In this document: in pieces, positions 37,167 to 48,266 of the stretch | How the letters are laid out: each line of letters begins with the position of its first letter | Numbering within the stretch: position 1 is the first letter of the stretch | DNA from: Collybiopsis luxurians FD-317 M1 | Lineage: Eukaryota; Basidiomycota; Agaricomycetes; Agaricales; Omphalotaceae | Assembly: GCA_000827265.1 (NCBI GenBank) | Contig: KN834783.1 | Location: 176,307 to 240,306 of the forward strand | Length of the DNA: 64,000 bases | Direction of reading: 5' to 3' | Made by a program: the position numbers and the translations under genes | Notes under the pieces: generated by a model | Databases searched by the model: none | Told to the model about the DNA's origin: nothing | Seen by the model: the letters and a program-made list of their open reading frames with translations, nothing else

Positions 37167-38389
37167 TCGAACTTCTCGGTGCTATTACCTACAAAAAATA
37201 TTTGACGGATACCTTTCTTGCTATTCCGGACAAGGAAACCAGCTATTGGTTCAGCACCTAGCAGTTTTTTTCCTTCTCTAATTTATTGTTTCTCATTTAT
37301 CTGATATTTATAAAATATTTATGTTGTGGGCATAGCCAGTGTATACATCGAGAAAGTACCAGTCAAGAACTTATTCCAGCGCAATCTTGGCAAATTATCA
37401 GCTATGCCGGCTCCGACCCAAGGTTTCCGGAATGCCTAAAAAACACCTCTCCAGGTATCATGATTGCGACCAAAGTACTCCGAACGATCCCCCGCCCCTG
37501 CCTGCTGCAACAACTATAGCAGAGCCTCAGCTGGCCAAGCCCGCATCCGAAATGCTCAGTATCCGCAGACATGAAGTCTGAAGCACAGAGAAGTACCCAG
37601 AGGCCATCGAGCCTGAAAATGAAAAGCAAAATCGGACCTTCTGGGCTGAATCTGATACAACGCGTTCGAGAAAGTCGTATGTACTGTACTATATGCGTTC
37701 CTGATGCTGATATATAAGCCAAACGAGTCAGAGAGAGGTTGCGGCCACTACCGAATGAGGCACAATCACCAGCATCCACGTCCCCGAAAGTGTCAATATG
37801 GCCGTACATACCCACATTCCAAGACGTCAACAACTTTATTTTTTTCTACTTTCAATAATAATACATCTGATCGAGAAAAAGTACAGCGAAAAGAAAATCA
37901 TACGGAAAGAATCATTAGTAGAGTGTAATCGCTGATAACGAGCTAGTCGAGTAAGTGCTGGTAAATGGAGTGCTAATACGAGTGCTAGGGATACAGATAT
38001 CGGAGAGATGCAGAACAAACGATAGAGAGAGGAGAGAGAGATAAAGGAAAAGACAGGTTGGTAGTTGTTGTGATGGAGTGAGAAGGAAAGAACGACTTGA
38101 GTTTGGGCATAATGGATGATCGTGCATCGTTGTTAAATAATGTTAAAAGACGTAGAGATAGAGACGCGAGACGTAAGGCGTGAACGCATAAGATCCCAGA
38201 AAGTATGCATGCGAGGCGTTTAGCCAGTCCGATCTTAATATTTTGGGAGAAAAGGTAATGTCAGAATATACGGTCTAGTGAATAAGAGTCATTGGGGTTC
38301 ACGGTCGACGTAGTCCGAGAGGGCAACAAAAGGAGTATCAACTCCCAAAAAAGAAACGCTCAAAGTGTCTCCCGAGACGATTGCGTTAT
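37167..38389. other. intergenic, no gene supported
   Basis: About 1.2 kb. A frame at 37339-37581 ends in a Pro/Ala-rich stretch but has no family feature. The right part (38000-38300) is purine-rich and leads into the broken receptor copy. Confidence 0.4.
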
Positions 38390-39735
38390 AACGATACCAC
38401 CATTCGCGTCTCCGCCGTATGCGGCTGCGCGACGGGTATACACTCGGGGGAGAGAACGGTCGATGGAACGACAAAACAGGCGGTGGGGGCGCAGGGCCAT
38501 TAAAGGCATCGGCGTCGGCACGCGCACGGGTGATGTCGACCGAGACTCCGGGTACTCGTCAGAAATGTAAATATCGTCGTCGGAGTAGGATATTATCGAG
38601 ACGGGGTACGAGTATGAGGAAGGGGTAAATGGCTCCGAATCTTCTACGGTGATTTCGGGGAGCGTTACGAAGGAGGTTGCTGTGGGAGACTTGGCGTCGC
38701 CTTGTTTGCTCAGTTCCATAGCGACGGCATTGAGGTGAACGGAGTCAACACAGGAAGGGGCTGAGTAGTCTGGGTGACGGGGGTACGAGGAGAGCAGGTG
38801 GAGGATGAAGATGGAGACGAGGGAGTACTGGTTGAGTCCGGGGGAGGGATGAATTTTTAGTGAGTACCAGACTCAATCTCGTCATTGGGGAAACAGATCG
38901 CCGAGCAGGAATCGGCATTTACTATGCTTTTCGTAAGATCGCTGGGCACAACGTGGACAGGCGGCCGAGTGGGCGGTGCGTACGTGGGAAGAGTGTCCTT
39001 TTCGTCAGCGTGCAGTCGTAATTTCTTGAGCTTGCGTTGCCATCGGACGGAAATTAACAAAAGAATCCAAGTAAGGGACTGAACGCAATATACCCAGAAA
39101 GCACACCACATTTACCCTTTCCGCCCCCAAAGGCTCCTTTGGGGGCAGGGCGGAACCCGAATGGCTTTTCCACAAACCAAAAAGGCGTATTTATAGTTTT
39201 TGATAGCCTCGCCAGCGAATCCAGATAACGCAAAGAACACAAAAGCACAGACCACAGGCAACCAGCGAATGATTTGCGCAGACGTATAGGACTTGGGTCG
39301 CTGCTTCAGATGACCGATGGTACCAAGGCCACCCGTCCTAAATCGAAATGCGTATCATCCCACGAGATCCAACGGTTCGGAGGCACGCCGTTTGTGCTGA
39401 TGTAGATAGTGTATATATCGATGGGAACAGTGCACATAATGTCGCTCTAGGCAAGAAGTGGCCTCAAACGAAGGTATCTGCTTGGGTTGATCATTCCGCT
39501 GAAAGATAAAACGTGGTTGAACCGGATACGACGAATACGGAACGTCCGCAGAATCAGACCTATTGAAAATGGGCACTAGATTGAATGCAATATGAATGAT
39601 GTGAAGAGACGAACTCGAGTAAGCCAAAGATACGAGTCCAAAATTAATCGGCCAGACATAATAGAGAGAATGCGCCGCAAGTGTATTGAGAGTCACTGCC
39701 GTACATCCGTACTTCAGAATGTAGGTTGCACAGTG
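38390..39735 (-). pseudogene. STE3-type pheromone receptor, broken copy A (5'-truncated)
   Basis: On the minus strand the 3' half of a STE3 receptor is recognisable by comparison with the intact gene at 58930-61064. It has YGCTAVTLNTLAAHSLYYVW, an intron, LILRTFRIRRIRFNHVLS, NPSRYLRL, DIMCTVPIDIYTIYI, then FGFRPAPKGAFGGGKGK, a tail exon LKKLRLHADEKDTLPTYAPP and the tail motif SPVRVPTPMP. The first three to four membrane spans are missing. A stop interrupts the segment equivalent to LLALMDILCT, another follows DEIESGTH, and the end of the tail has shifted frame (FHRPFSPPSVYP appears in another frame). It cannot make a working receptor. It lies within a duplicated block shared with copy B. Confidence 0.85.
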
Positions 39736-40120
39736 ACATCTACGTACGTTTGAGACTCAGACTAGAATTCTTCGAGTCAATTGGCCCCCAGCCGGGTGTC
39801 GCCCTGCATAATGGCAGTCTTCGCCTTGTGTTCATGTTCTGGAGCGTATTCGAACAGTCGAGCTCACGTAGAATTTTCCAAACTCGCGCAATGAAGTGAG
39901 AAATGAGAAGATTAGCGCTCACCGCTGACTCAGCTTCCGCTTTGAGGTGCCAGACCTTGCTGACCACTAGTTGTCCTTTCCTCTTCATTATCCGTTCACT
40001 TTTGAAATTTGGAACTATGCCCAACTTTTCCCCAATTCATCTTGAAGCAGAAAAAAATGGACTCTACCTTGCTTTCTACATGCGACGCCTTCCAAGAGCC
40101 AATACCGCTTGCTCTCTTAT
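39308..40120. repeat. segmental duplication A of receptor 5' part and pheromone-side flank
   Basis: Sequence here recurs at 42388-43345 in the same orientation. It includes the receptor exons (CACCCGTCC..AAATCGAAATGC), the flank GAATTCTTCGAGTCAATTGGC, GCTCACCGCTGACTCAGCTT, and CAACTTTTCCCCAATTCA followed by CTTTCTAC/CTTCTACC. In copy B the block runs to about 20 bp before a pheromone ATG. In copy A no pheromone ORF follows; the 3' end of a glycoprotein gene lies there instead. Confidence 0.8.
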
Positions 40121-40242
40121 TTGGACCAGCAGTTCTCTAGAATCCTGTACAAGCGCTGGGAATGAAATGCAATGCTGTGTGTTCATTGCCCTATTATTGG
40201 CAATACCGTTCATTAAATGCACCTCACATGTTAACATTCGCA

Positions 40243-41765
40243 TCAAGCGTCGTCTATCTGTTCCCCATATGCAGGAGGCGGCCTCCCATCCAGCAACTCA
40301 TCCGGAACCCGTCCACCATCCCTATGAGGCTCCAAAATTTGCTGTCCAATACTACTCCTGCCCTCTGTGAGTGCACGTAAATTGTGATTTCGATTATGTC
40401 CTCCAAGCGACGTAAGTGAGCCGCCGGAACCAAATGTCATTGATCTTCCTCCCTTCATAAACGGCTCGATCCTGTCTGCTGATCTCATCCTATACTCTTC
40501 CTCCCTCTGTCTCCTCCTCCACCAAGAAAACCAAACAACTGCCCCAACTGCAAGTGCTCCCAATCCTGCTACAATCCCACCTATCGCTCCTCCGCTAAGT
40601 CCTGAAGATGGCGATGTTGAATCTCTCTGAGAAGTGGATGGTAAGCCGGAAGTGGATGGTAAGCTGGAAGTGCTAGAGCCAGATGTCGATGAGGAGAATT
40701 CGGACAAATCACAGAGGGTAAGGTTATTGTTGTTTGTCGCAATATCCCTTATGATGAATTCATGGGAATACTCGCTGCATAAGGGTGGAGTGAGTGAACG
40801 CATTAAGGAATCGCGCAAATATATCCGGACGTACTAGAACCTACGCAATCACAAAAATGAGATGAGAAAGGTAACCGAACCAAGGTAGAGAAATTTACCA
40901 TGAACCGTCGCTCCAAACAAGATTATAAAGATCGTTAAAGATGCTGATATTTTGCTTGCAAACAGTTGCTTGAACATTGAGAGGCAGTCTATTAGATCGC
41001 ATTTTTGAGCTTGCGCGGATAGGAAGAGAATGTGAAAGAACTAACGACTCGACTGTTTCCGGAAAACATGTTTTATCTGTTCCGTTATCATTCAGATAGG
41101 CTTGGAAAGCACCAGCACCTTCAAAGCGCGTAGATACATGCCTTTTTATGAGCACGGAAGAAGAGGAGAAAACAAATCGTCAGCATACCCGCATCGTGAC
41201 CAGCGCTACTACTAATATTTTGCTGACAACTATAGAATGAGACGCGCAAGACACAATCAAAATCTTGTCCTGGATTCAACGGAATAGAAACGACATATAT
41301 ACTTGAGACAAAGCATAGCCAATGAAAATGCCACCGAATTGCAACAACAGTCTGCGGATCCTACGAACGAACAGATGATCAACAGTCAGCCTTCCAAAGA
41401 CAGTTTTCATTAGGACATACCGTCATCGCAGGAGTCTGGGGGAGTGGTCGTGTTCATTATGCCGACCTCGACTGCAAACAAAACTTTACATGAGGATAAG
41501 ACAGAGTGAAGAACTTATTCACAGTTCGGATTGCATATCTGGCGCAATCGCTGATACGTTGTGCCTTGCGGGAGAAAAAGTAAATTATTATGAACCAGGA
41601 GCAAACCGAAGTCTCACAAGGAGTCTCCCCAACCTGACTGATATACCAGTCCATTCCAGCACCTGAACATGTCACATTTCCTTCCGCATTGACAGGGGTA
41701 GAAATAAGGGAAGAGAGGAGGAGTAGGAGAAACGGAACGCTCCGCTTTTCTCCTGGGGTTATCAT
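40243..41765 (-). CDS. secreted-domain single-pass membrane glycoprotein
   Basis: A many-exon minus-strand gene. It starts MITPGEKRSVPFLLLLL with a signal peptide ending near PVNAEG. The Cys-rich outer domain follows: VTCSGAGMDWYISQVGETPC, spliced TTYQRLRQICNPN, FEVGIMNTTTPPDSCDD, GSADCCCNSVAFSLAMLCL and NCQQNISSSAGHDAG. The last exon holds a Ser/Thr-rich stalk (SSSTSGSSTSSLPSTSG), one membrane helix (GGAIGGIVAGLGALAVGAVVW), a basic WWRRRQREEE stop-transfer and a tail ending PPPAYGEQIDDA. The CNP and CCCN signatures are those of a common, uncharacterised agaricomycete family. Splices were followed in phase for the first five exons; the middle exons (about 40820-41160) are less certain. It sits between two broken receptor copies; no link to mating is evident. 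Confidence 0.7.
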
Positions 41766-42387
41766 TGGGAGTTGAAGGAAAATGCTAAATTGCAGACTCG
41801 GACCCGGACTGTTACTTATGGAAGGCTGGAAGGCCTTACTCATCTCGGAAGTTTGATCATCATTTGATGCACTGTATTGTTGCACCAGCAATTGGAGCTT
41901 GGGCGGCATTCTCGTGGAGAAATGAATTAGTGGTTTGTTTGAGGTAACTACAATCGTTAAGGCGCATTTTTTGAAAATAATGCTACAAATTCATGAATAG
42001 CTGTCAGTATGATGCATGACACATGAGCCTCCTTAGTTCATTGGTTCAGCAATTGAAACGATATCAAAAGTTCAGTTCAGTTCAGCGGAAAAACAACGGG
42101 AGGTATTAGACGTTATCAGCAGCTGTCGCAAAACAATTTTTTGTGCCTCAAGCCTCCAATCAATTCAAATTTTGTCGAAAAAAGTCTGCTTCAAAACGGT
42201 TGCTGATTACGTCTGTTGAAGCCTGTCACAGGGTGTAATTTTGTTATGTGAGGGATCTGGCGAGACCTCAATGCTCAGAATGGAAATGCGAGAGAAGGGA
42301 GCACTATGGCGTTGATTCGACAGCGTACAAAGCCCGTAACTACGTACTTGAATACACTACTAAATATGATAATGGGGTTGCTGTGTC
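41766..42387. other. intergenic, no gene seen
   Basis: About 620 bp, AT-rich, with the word AGTTCAGTTCAGTTCAG near 42070. No coding signal beyond the glycoprotein start. Confidence 0.4.
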
Positions 42388-42835
42388 AGTTAACTGATGG
42401 TACCAAACCACCCGTCCAAAATCGAAATGCATATCATCCCACAAAATCCAAGGGTTCAAAGGCACGCCGTTTGTATTGATATAAATCGTGTATATATCGA
42501 TAGGGACAGCGCACATAATGTCGATCAGGGCAAAAAGCATCATACAAAGGTATCTGCTGGGGTTGATCATTCCGTTGGAGGAGAGAACGTGGTTGAGCTG
42601 AATACTACTCGGAATATGGAACGTCCGCAAAATCAGACCTGAGTATTGAAACTGGGCATTAAATTGAATGCTATATGAATGATGTGAAGAGGCGAACTTG
42701 AGTAAACCAAAGATACGAGTCCAATGGTGACAGACCCAGGCATAGTAGAGAAAATGCGCCGCAGGTGTGTTGAAAGTCACCGCCGTACATCCGTACTCCT
42801 TCATGGAATGTCGAACCTGTGAAGTGGCACAATGA
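42388..42835 (-). pseudogene. STE3-type pheromone receptor, broken copy B (both ends missing)
   Basis: The minus strand encodes RHSMKEYGCTAVTFNTPAAH, then, one nucleotide out of frame, SVTIGLVSLVYSS. After an intron come LILRTFHIPSSIQLNHVLSS, NPSRYLCMMLFALIDIMCAV, PIDIYTIYINTNGVPLNPW and HFDFGRV. These correspond to membrane spans 5 and 6 of the intact STE3 receptor at 58930-61064. Neither the first four spans nor the seventh span and cytoplasmic tail are present, and there is a frameshift after FLYYAW. It shares the duplicated block with copy A but has kept a better frame around DIMCAV, so the two copies decayed independently after duplication. Confidence 0.83.
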
Positions 42836-43345
42836 CATCTACGTACGTTTGAAGCTAGTCTCCCCAAGGCAGACTACCGAGAACTGACGATATTGATGGA
42901 TGGTCGCGGATGTGTTCATATGGACTACTAAATATGCGGGGAATTCTTCGAGTCAATTGGCCTCCCGACATGGTGTCGTTCGACCATAAGGTTATGCTCT
43001 GGAACAGATTGCGCATGCAGCAAGTCGAGCCTAGTGTAGCCCGTTCTTATTAGAGCAGAATGCAGCGAGGCCACAATAGGACAATCAAAGGAACAATAAG
43101 AATTTCCCATCGAGAAAATAAGCGCTCACCGCTGACTCAGCTTTAGCGCCCAATCTTATTGAGCGCTAATTGTCCGTTCCTCTTCATTGTCCGTTCACTT
43201 TTGGCAACTATGGCCGGTAACAGTATAAAAAGTCCTCACTTGCAACTTTGCTCAACTTTTCCCCAATTCAGCTCGAAGCAGAGAAAACGGACTCTATCTT
43301 GCCTTCTACCTGCGACACCTCCCAATAACGCTTCCACTCTCCTTC
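42388..43345. repeat. segmental duplication B, reaching the pheromone 1 promoter
   Basis: Second copy of the 39308-40120 block, about 3 kb away, same orientation. It contains an extra stretch of roughly 100 bp and a TATAAAA-like box (CAGTATAAAAAGTCC, about 43220-43234) not seen in copy A. The block ends about 20 bp before the pheromone ATG at 43365. Confidence 0.8.
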
Positions 43346-43364
43346 GCGTCAAATTCTAACTCTA

Positions 43365-43547
43365 ATGGACACCTTCACCTCAATTACCGCCATTTTCAAC
43401 CCATCATCTTCTGAATTTGGAGGAGATGCTTTTACTATCCCCTCTGACCCCATATCAGAACCTTCCGCGTCACCTAGTACGCTGCCGGTCGATTCGGAAC
43501 ACGTCGGCGAAGGCGTAGCAGACACTGGATTCTGCGTTATCGTATAG
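43365..43547 (+). CDS. mating pheromone precursor 1 (CaaX)
   Basis: A 60-residue ORF starts MDTFTSITAIFNPSSS and ends ADTGFCVIV. The last four residues, CVIV, are a CaaX box, the signal for Cys farnesylation, trimming and carboxymethylation of basidiomycete lipopeptide pheromones. The short Ser/Pro/acidic precursor with an MDTF-like start is typical of the class. A charged Glu-His pair (VDSEH) lies 11 residues before the prenylated Cys, the expected place for N-terminal processing, which would give a mature peptide ending ADTGFC. A TATAAAA-like box lies about 140 bp upstream. It is next to, and convergent in history with, receptor copy B. The partner receptor and specificity cannot be read from sequence. 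Confidence 0.88.
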   Translation: MDTFTSITAIFNPSSSEFGGDAFTIPSDPISEPSASPSTLPVDSEHVGEGVADTGFCVIV

Positions 43548-44871
43548 TTGACTGCACCGTTGCCAACGCTAATACAGATGCCTGCTGTGCGTTTCTGTTT
43601 CGGTCTCACACCCATATCCCTCCAATAGCTAACCCCAACTCTTGCAGAGATGACTATAACTGTGCAGCATCGTACCGATTCCCCCATCGATTTGAACCTC
43701 CTTCCCTCGCACCCGTGCTCCCCAACCCGCTCTCCCCAGTCTATTTATTCCTATGTTATTCCCTGCCTCTGTGGATCAGGGCATGGTTTCACGACTCGGA
43801 AATTGCTTGTGGCTGCTTATCCTCCAGCAATTTAACCTACCCTTCACGCTCCTTGATCACTCGAATAATTTCCCCATTTATTGTTACTGTGTATTCTCTT
43901 TCCCTTCCCTTATTTCTTTTCGTGTTCAGTCGTGGCCCCGCGCAGCGGCGTTGTGTAGATCTGTAGCTGCTAGAATATTTTTAGCATGATTTATTGTAGC
44001 TTCGCTCCTTTTGTATACCAGCGTACTACCACCTTCGATTTTCTAAGTAATCTATTGTTTTTTATGTGGCTCTGCCTCTTCTTGCGAGTTCGAGTTCATT
44101 AATCATTCCTGGCTTCGGACCATCCTAGTCTACCATATTTCGTCGAAAATGCACGTTTATAGTCGTTTAAAAATTGTACCACCACCAGCGCAAAATAAAA
44201 ATAAAAATAAAAGAAAAAAGAAAAAAAAACTAAACTGTAATCGCGATTTGAACACGGAAGTAGGAAGCCCGCCCTTGCCTGAGCTAATGATATTGGCGTG
44301 TGAGTCCTTTCCGCTTTCAAGGCACCAGATAGCTCAGTTTGAAAGCTTTTGTCCTCTGAATATGGAGAGTAAAGACAGTAAAGAGGTCCATTGTTCGAGG
44401 ACAATGGCGTTGAACCGTGGGAATTACTGCCGGCCGGCTATTTGTCAATCGGCCAGCTTGACACTGCTCTCTAACGTCAGGAAGCTCAAGATAGCTGAAA
44501 GCTTTTCTGTTATGATACTGCTATTTGTACACTACAATCACCCAAGTAAGCAAGTGTTACAGGGACTGCAGCTGCGGGTCACTCGGCAACGTTCTCGCGG
44601 CCCGCCGCCCATCAGTTCCCACGGGCGCTTATTGTCCTTTCTGAGCGACGGCAAGCTTGCCGCTTCAGTAAAAGTGGACAATGCCCACAACAGACAATGA
44701 AAGGTATGAGATATAAATCGTCACTTCCGCATATCCGCAACTTCCTCTTCCCTTTGTTTTACCTCGCGAAATTTTCAAGGCTATTGCCTCCGCGCCGCCT
44801 CTACGACCACTCCGCATTCGTGACACCCATTCTCTGCACACGCCAGGCTCCCCGTTAATATTATCGTCATT
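43548..44871. other. intergenic between two pheromone genes
   Basis: About 1.3 kb. Contains the 3' flank of pheromone 1, an A-rich run at 44184-44230 and the promoter side of pheromone 2. A frame at 44149-44700 is open but has no protein-family feature. No further CaaX ORF was found. Confidence 0.45.
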
Positions 44872-45027
44872 ATGGACATTTTCGAATCACTCCGGCTATC
44901 TTTCTTCGGGACTGCCCCGAGCCCGGAGCAGCAGGACGACTGCTCGTCTAGTTCCGACGCGTCTCCCTTGAACTTTGAACACGGCGACGCCTCAACTGCC
45001 GACACAGGATTCTGCGTCGTTGCCTAG
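44872..45027 (+). CDS. mating pheromone precursor 2 (CaaX)
   Basis: A 51-residue ORF starts MDIFESLRLSFFGTAP and ends ADTGFCVVA, with CVVA as the CaaX box. Like precursor 1 it has an acidic/Ser-rich middle and a Glu-His pair (NFEH) 11 residues before the prenylated Cys. The predicted mature peptide also ends ADTGFC, so the last six residues before the CaaX tail are the same in both. Outside this end the two precursors differ almost completely. It is in the same orientation as precursor 1, 1.3 kb downstream. The shared end suggests they belong to one pheromone subfamily and may act on the same class of STE3 receptor. Confidence 0.88.
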   Translation: MDIFESLRLSFFGTAPSPEQQDDCSSSSDASPLNFEHGDASTADTGFCVVA

Positions 45028-46713
45028 TGCTTCATCACTCCCTTTTGCTGTGTCTCAAGTTGTAAGTACTGACTGTTTTCAGATACCCTCCGAGTCACAC
45101 ATACTAAACTCCTGACTCGATGCGCCTAGATGGACACCCCCACGCACCCCATTTTTTACATGCGTGTATATCTACATACTTTGATAGTATGGAATCACCG
45201 TGGTTACGCCGCATGCTATCATTATCTTTTTGATTTCGACATTCTGCTTGAACAATTTTGGGTCTCCCGTTTCTCTTTATACCTTTACTCTTCTCGGAAC
45301 GACTTTCCGGCTCCGACTCGTCGCCACTCATTTCTCACCACAAGGCTGTATTTCACCAAAGGTATGTGGTGTGTACCTTCTCCTGTGGTATCCTCTAACT
45401 GCCTGTAGATTCTGTCATTCTTTCGATAAGTTAACTATGTATTCCCGACTACGATAGTGTATTTTTGAAGCTACAGTAGAGGTCTATCTAAATATATAGT
45501 CAAGCTTTCAGTTTTCGCTCTCTCGTACCCCTTCTGCAGGTTTGAATGAGCGGCCTTGACGTATTCCCCCTTCTAACCAGTATGGTTCTCGTTGCCTCTA
45601 AAGTCGCTGTTATTCAAGCTCTGTCCCACTCCCGAAATCCTAAGCAATTCTTGCTCCCTCGGTACAGCGGTTTAACAGTAAAGTTGCATCTGAATTGTTC
45701 TCCGCGCTGACTCAGTACCCCATAACAGTACTCGAACCATGTTACGGGATCCACTCTAACATGTTTAGGTGGGAATGGAAAGCTGATCAATCCCAAGTGC
45801 GTCAATGACGACGTTGTAAACATTGCAAGAAGACTAATGACGGCTGAGGTTGAACCCATCCAACACATCACTTTGATAATCGTCAGTATATTCGTTGTCT
45901 GCTGAGAAAAGACTACATCTGATTCAGGAAAGGACGGGCCAAACCTTGCCAGCGCGCATCGAGGTGTGCTTGAGAGGTGTACTGCAGTAAGACAATCACC
46001 AAAGGTCATGAGAGCCGACGACCGCGGTATCGGACAGGTCAAGTAGCGGAGTACCGGCAAAAAAAGAGAGTGAAATATTCTCAGCGGGACGTAAAATCGA
46101 CAACAGCTCAGAATCCTCTTGGTCATCGACACTGAAATGGTAGGAATTTAAATTCTTCGTTCATTGAACATTCCAGAACGATTTGTCATCTGCGGCAAGA
46201 AGCCGTCACGGCCTTTGAGAGAAGACCAGGTCAACCCCGAAAAACACATACACAGCATGTAGTTGTTGCGCCATCTTCGAAAATTGCAGCAAAGGGACAG
46301 AGAGGCTCAGAAAGGATGGGGTGAGAGGGTGGCTCAAGAAAAGAGTATTGAGATGAAGTATCGTCATCGTCGATCAAGACGGTCCGAAAGCAAGTTGCTA
46401 TGTATAATCTATTTTTAGTTTCTGTTCCGAGTCACCACCAGGGTAATGAGGGCATTAGTAGGGCTATAGCTGTCGAATTCATCGAGCTTGGGCCTGCTTG
46501 GGTCCTCGCGTTATTCCATTGAACAGAAATTGTTTAGAGTATAGATCGAGAATGCTCTGCGTGTACATTAACTGTTACAATACGATGAAAGGTCAAAAGC
46601 ATTGAATATTCCTAGAAGAAAAAGAAAGGCAAAGAAACACTACAGCTCCAATTAAATGGACAAGCGAACCAACCCAATCCGACGATAAGCTCCTTGCACA
46701 TCACTGGTTCATT
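45028..46713. other. intergenic, one doubtful relic inside
   Basis: The first few hundred bases are the pheromone 2 downstream flank. The rest holds only the doubtful membrane-protein relic listed at 45614-46132. Nothing else supported. Confidence 0.4.
45614..46132 (-). pseudogene. possible relic of a multi-pass membrane protein
   Basis: A 172-codon minus-strand frame contains a hydrophobic stretch, TNILTIIKVMCWMGSTSAVI followed by SLLAMFTTS. It resembles the transmembrane part of common agaricomycete membrane proteins (DUF6534-like), but N- and C-terminal parts are missing or unrecognisable. No convincing exon chain could be built. It could also be a chance open frame. Confidence 0.25.
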
Positions 46714-48266
46714 TTATTCACATCCCGCTGGATCGTATAGTTTCCAACTTCTATCCACGGGATCTTTCTTCAAATCCCAACGATCTCCACCACTCAACCA
46801 GAACGAAAACCTATCCAGACCCGTGAAATACTTCGACTGTATCTCGACCAATGTGTCTTTCCGGGCAGGCTTTGTGAACGGCATGTTGATGAATCGCAGG
46901 TATCTCAAAGATGGTGTAGAAAAAGTGAGGGCAAACTTGGAGAGATTTTATGAGGGCGAGTCATTTTCTGCGACAATAAACACAGCAACTGACCGAATGC
47001 AATTCTTCGGCACTAAATTCAGTTTCGGGCCAAGCCAACGAATAGGCATCAACAGTGAGCTCCTTTAGCTGGCTCAAACCAATGCCATCGGTGTCTGTGA
47101 TCCCAAAAGCAAATCCGACTGGGAGATGCAACACCTGGACAGATTGATACCGGTTAAGCTTCGACCATCCGTCGGATCCAAGAAGTGTCTCAGAAAGGGG
47201 CCAAATCGCGCTGGTCATTGATGAGTAGTCCTTGAGAGGAGTAATAGTAAAGGACAGCTGCGAAATAGTATGAGGGCCAATGAGAGCGGAAATAAATCTC
47301 GGAGGGCAGATCAGGCGATGAAGTCGCGGAAGAGAGGAGAGCGAAATGCGCTCTGTTACGGGATGTAAATATATCGGCTCATGATAAGGATTATCCTCCT
47401 CAATGGTGACAGACACCAAGGTGGGGATTCGATTGATGAAGCTGAAAGCTTCATGGAGACTGGTATGAAAGAGTCCCAGATGGATATTGAGGACTTGTAG
47501 CGGTGGGGTGATGGAGGAAGAAGACAAAAATTTGGTTAGCCAAAGTTGATCATGCTTCAGCTCAACAATATTTTCCATAGATGAAAGAAATGCGGCTCTT
47601 ATACCCTGAGCGTTTTTGGTTGAGGTCCCCACCCAAGATGCTCCGAAAAGTTCAAATTTTTCCAGATTGAGCGGAGTTAAAAAATCCCGAACATGCCTAG
47701 TCGTAACCTGACCGAAATCACAAGAGATCAGAGTCAGAGACCTGACGTATGAAAGCTTCTGTATATTCAACAGAAGCGAAGGCGTAAGGGTAATGTTGAT
47801 CAGGGTCAACGAAGTGATAATATTGTCCATTCTCCGCAGCGAGTTAGTATAGGCGGTAAGCAAGGCGTCTATAGCATGAGCCTTGAGAAGGAGACCACGC
47901 CACTCTCGAATAATGCATTCCCGAACGACAGGAAGTATATTCTCGGGTACGTAACCGTCCTTATTGAGAGTCCGGTACAAGGCATTCCGGGATTTACTTG
48001 ATTGGGCTCTCGACATGACTTCGTTATCGATAATTGGCCGAATTACGACCCGGCGAAAGACAGTAGAAAAAAGAGCATAGCGCATGATATGGCAAGTGTT
48101 GGAAAGCCGGAAAATGTCTTCCGGGTTGAGGTAGCTGATTACTTGAAACTTGACCTCCAAAGGCAGCGACAAAAGATTGCATCGTTGGCCTGGTTTTTCG
48201 GTGAGCATACTAAACTAGGTCACGGAGAAGCTTACCTTGGAGAATCTCTGTTTCATTGCTTTCCAT
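46714..48266 (-). CDS. F-box-like protein with leucine-rich body, paralog 3
   Basis: On the minus strand, exon 1 (48266-48236, MESNETEILQ) splices in phase to GQRCNLLSLPLEVKFQVISY, the F-box-like motif, in a main exon running to about 46980. The last exon begins near 46930 (FALTFSTPSLRYLRF) and ends FSFWLSGGDRW..DPAGCE at 46714. The body is closest to paralog 1 (RTLNKDGYVPENILPVVREC, KAHAIDALLTAYTNSLRRM, LTPLNLEKFELFGASW) and includes the same leucine-rich segments. A Met at 48208 would also open the main exon but lies in the intron defined by the upstream exon. The gene is intact, inverted relative to paralogs 1 and 2 about 13 kb away, and lies inside the pheromone/receptor region. Likely SCF adaptor; target unknown. 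Confidence 0.75.

Noticed and set aside
40061..40140. Small ORF starting MDSTLLSTC in duplication copy A
   Set aside because: The matching sequence in copy B lacks the ATG and is 5' flank of the pheromone gene; the ORF has no CaaX end.
40160..40195. CaaX-like end (TGTGTGTTCATTGCC) where copy A might have had a pheromone gene
   Set aside because: There is one residue too many and no stop after it, and the frame does not join to a pheromone-like start.
44149..44700. 183-codon frame between pheromones 1 and 2
   Set aside because: Starts in an A-rich run (poly-Lys), no domain, overlapped by a minus frame; most likely non-coding.
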